Below the pieces are notes generated by a model, which searched no databases, had not been told where the DNA came from, and saw nothing but the letters and a program-made list of their open reading frames with translations. The position numbers and the translations under genes are program-made. Below are positions 63,868 through 64,000 of a stretch of DNA of 64,000 bases, piece by piece (within the stretch, counting starts at the first letter, position 1; each line of letters begins with the position of its first letter). The DNA is from Pelagibacterium nitratireducens (GTDB lineage Bacteria; Pseudomonadota; Alphaproteobacteria; Rhizobiales; Devosiaceae), in the NCBI RefSeq assembly GCF_037044555.1, contig NZ_CP146275.1:1840501-1904500 (forward strand), in the 5' to 3' direction.

Positions 63868-63999
63868 TCAACCATGTGAGCCTGTCGGTGTCATTTCCGG
63901 CGTCCGGTTGGCAAGCAGGCCATCGACGCTCAGCCGACCGGCGCCATAGGCCATGAGGGCCAGAGCCATGGCTGCCCAGGGCAGGTGGAAGTTCGCCCA
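63868..63999 (-). CDS. DoxX-family membrane protein, C-terminal part, cut by window edge
   Basis: On the minus strand from the right edge, 43 residues are in frame and end in TGA at 63868. The text ANFHLPWAAMALALMAYG, then AGRLSVDGLLANR, fits the last helix and tail of DoxX-family four-helix inner-membrane proteins, which handle redox or thiol stress. The start lies beyond the window. The assignment rests on this short C-terminal part. Confidence 0.6.
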   Translation of the reverse strand, partial: WANFHLPWAAMALALMAYGAGRLSVDGLLANRTPEMTPTGSHG

Positions 64000-64000
64000 C

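Overview
The window reads as chromosomal DNA of a GC-rich alphaproteobacterium of the order Hyphomicrobiales, probably Devosiaceae (Devosia/Pelagibacterium-like). The genus is an inference from gene order and protein style, not from a marker comparison. Supporting signs are the NDUFA12 - DUF2155 - aat - accC/accB - aroQ - DsbA neighbourhood, a B12-dependent ribonucleotide reductase, an RNase E with the alphaproteobacterial C-terminal tail, a suf operon with an Irr-type iron box, and CtrA-like sites. No tRNA, rRNA or CRISPR array was seen.

Bases 1 to about 15,000 are accessory: a defence-rich genomic island. They hold the C-terminal part of a NO VEIN (DUF3883) nuclease-like protein cut by the window edge. 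Next comes a tightly overlapping four-gene operon: cytosine-5 DNA methyltransferase, MORC/MutL-like GHKL ATPase, Z1 helicase-like ATPase and DUF4420 PD-(D/E)XK nuclease. Comparative genomics has predicted this gene set as a restriction-modification-like system, but its mechanism is poorly known. Then come a broken HEPN-domain gene with an in-frame amber codon, a very large tyrosine recombinase, and a 1232-residue membrane-anchored KAP P-loop NTPase. The island abuts the 3' end of nrdJ.

From 15 kb onward the DNA is core genome. 15.1-24.8 kb: nrdJ with a tandem NrdR-box pair, NDUFA12, a DUF2155 protein, a palindromic repeat element, aat, accC-accB, aroQ, a DUF2087 protein and a DsbA-family protein. 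25.0-38.6 kb: an aminotransferase with an Lrp-like site, rne, an amidase, a hybrid histidine kinase, mrcA, prfB with an intact programmed +1 frameshift, an M23 peptidase and a Bcp peroxiredoxin; several of these act on the cell wall. 38.8-44.4 kb: a giant AsmA-like protein, tyrS and an alpha/beta hydrolase.

44.6-51.9 kb is the iron-sulfur cluster operon: NifS-type desulfurase, sufB, a cupin gene, sufC, sufD, sufS, sufT and sufA. It has a sigma-70-like promoter and an ICE/Irr box. SufS supplies sulfur, SufBCD builds the cluster, and SufA and SufT help transfer and mature it. 51.9-64 kb: a diguanylate cyclase, a DEAD-box helicase, parE, a sulfotransferase-like protein, an ABC-F protein, a secreted type-B carboxylesterase, an SDR with a divergent AraC regulator, and the 3' end of a DoxX gene at the right edge.

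The best leads are the four-gene Z1/MORC module, the recombinase-KAP pair beside it, the HEPN remnant, the cupin inside the suf operon, and the NrdR, ICE, CtrA-like and Lrp-like sites.
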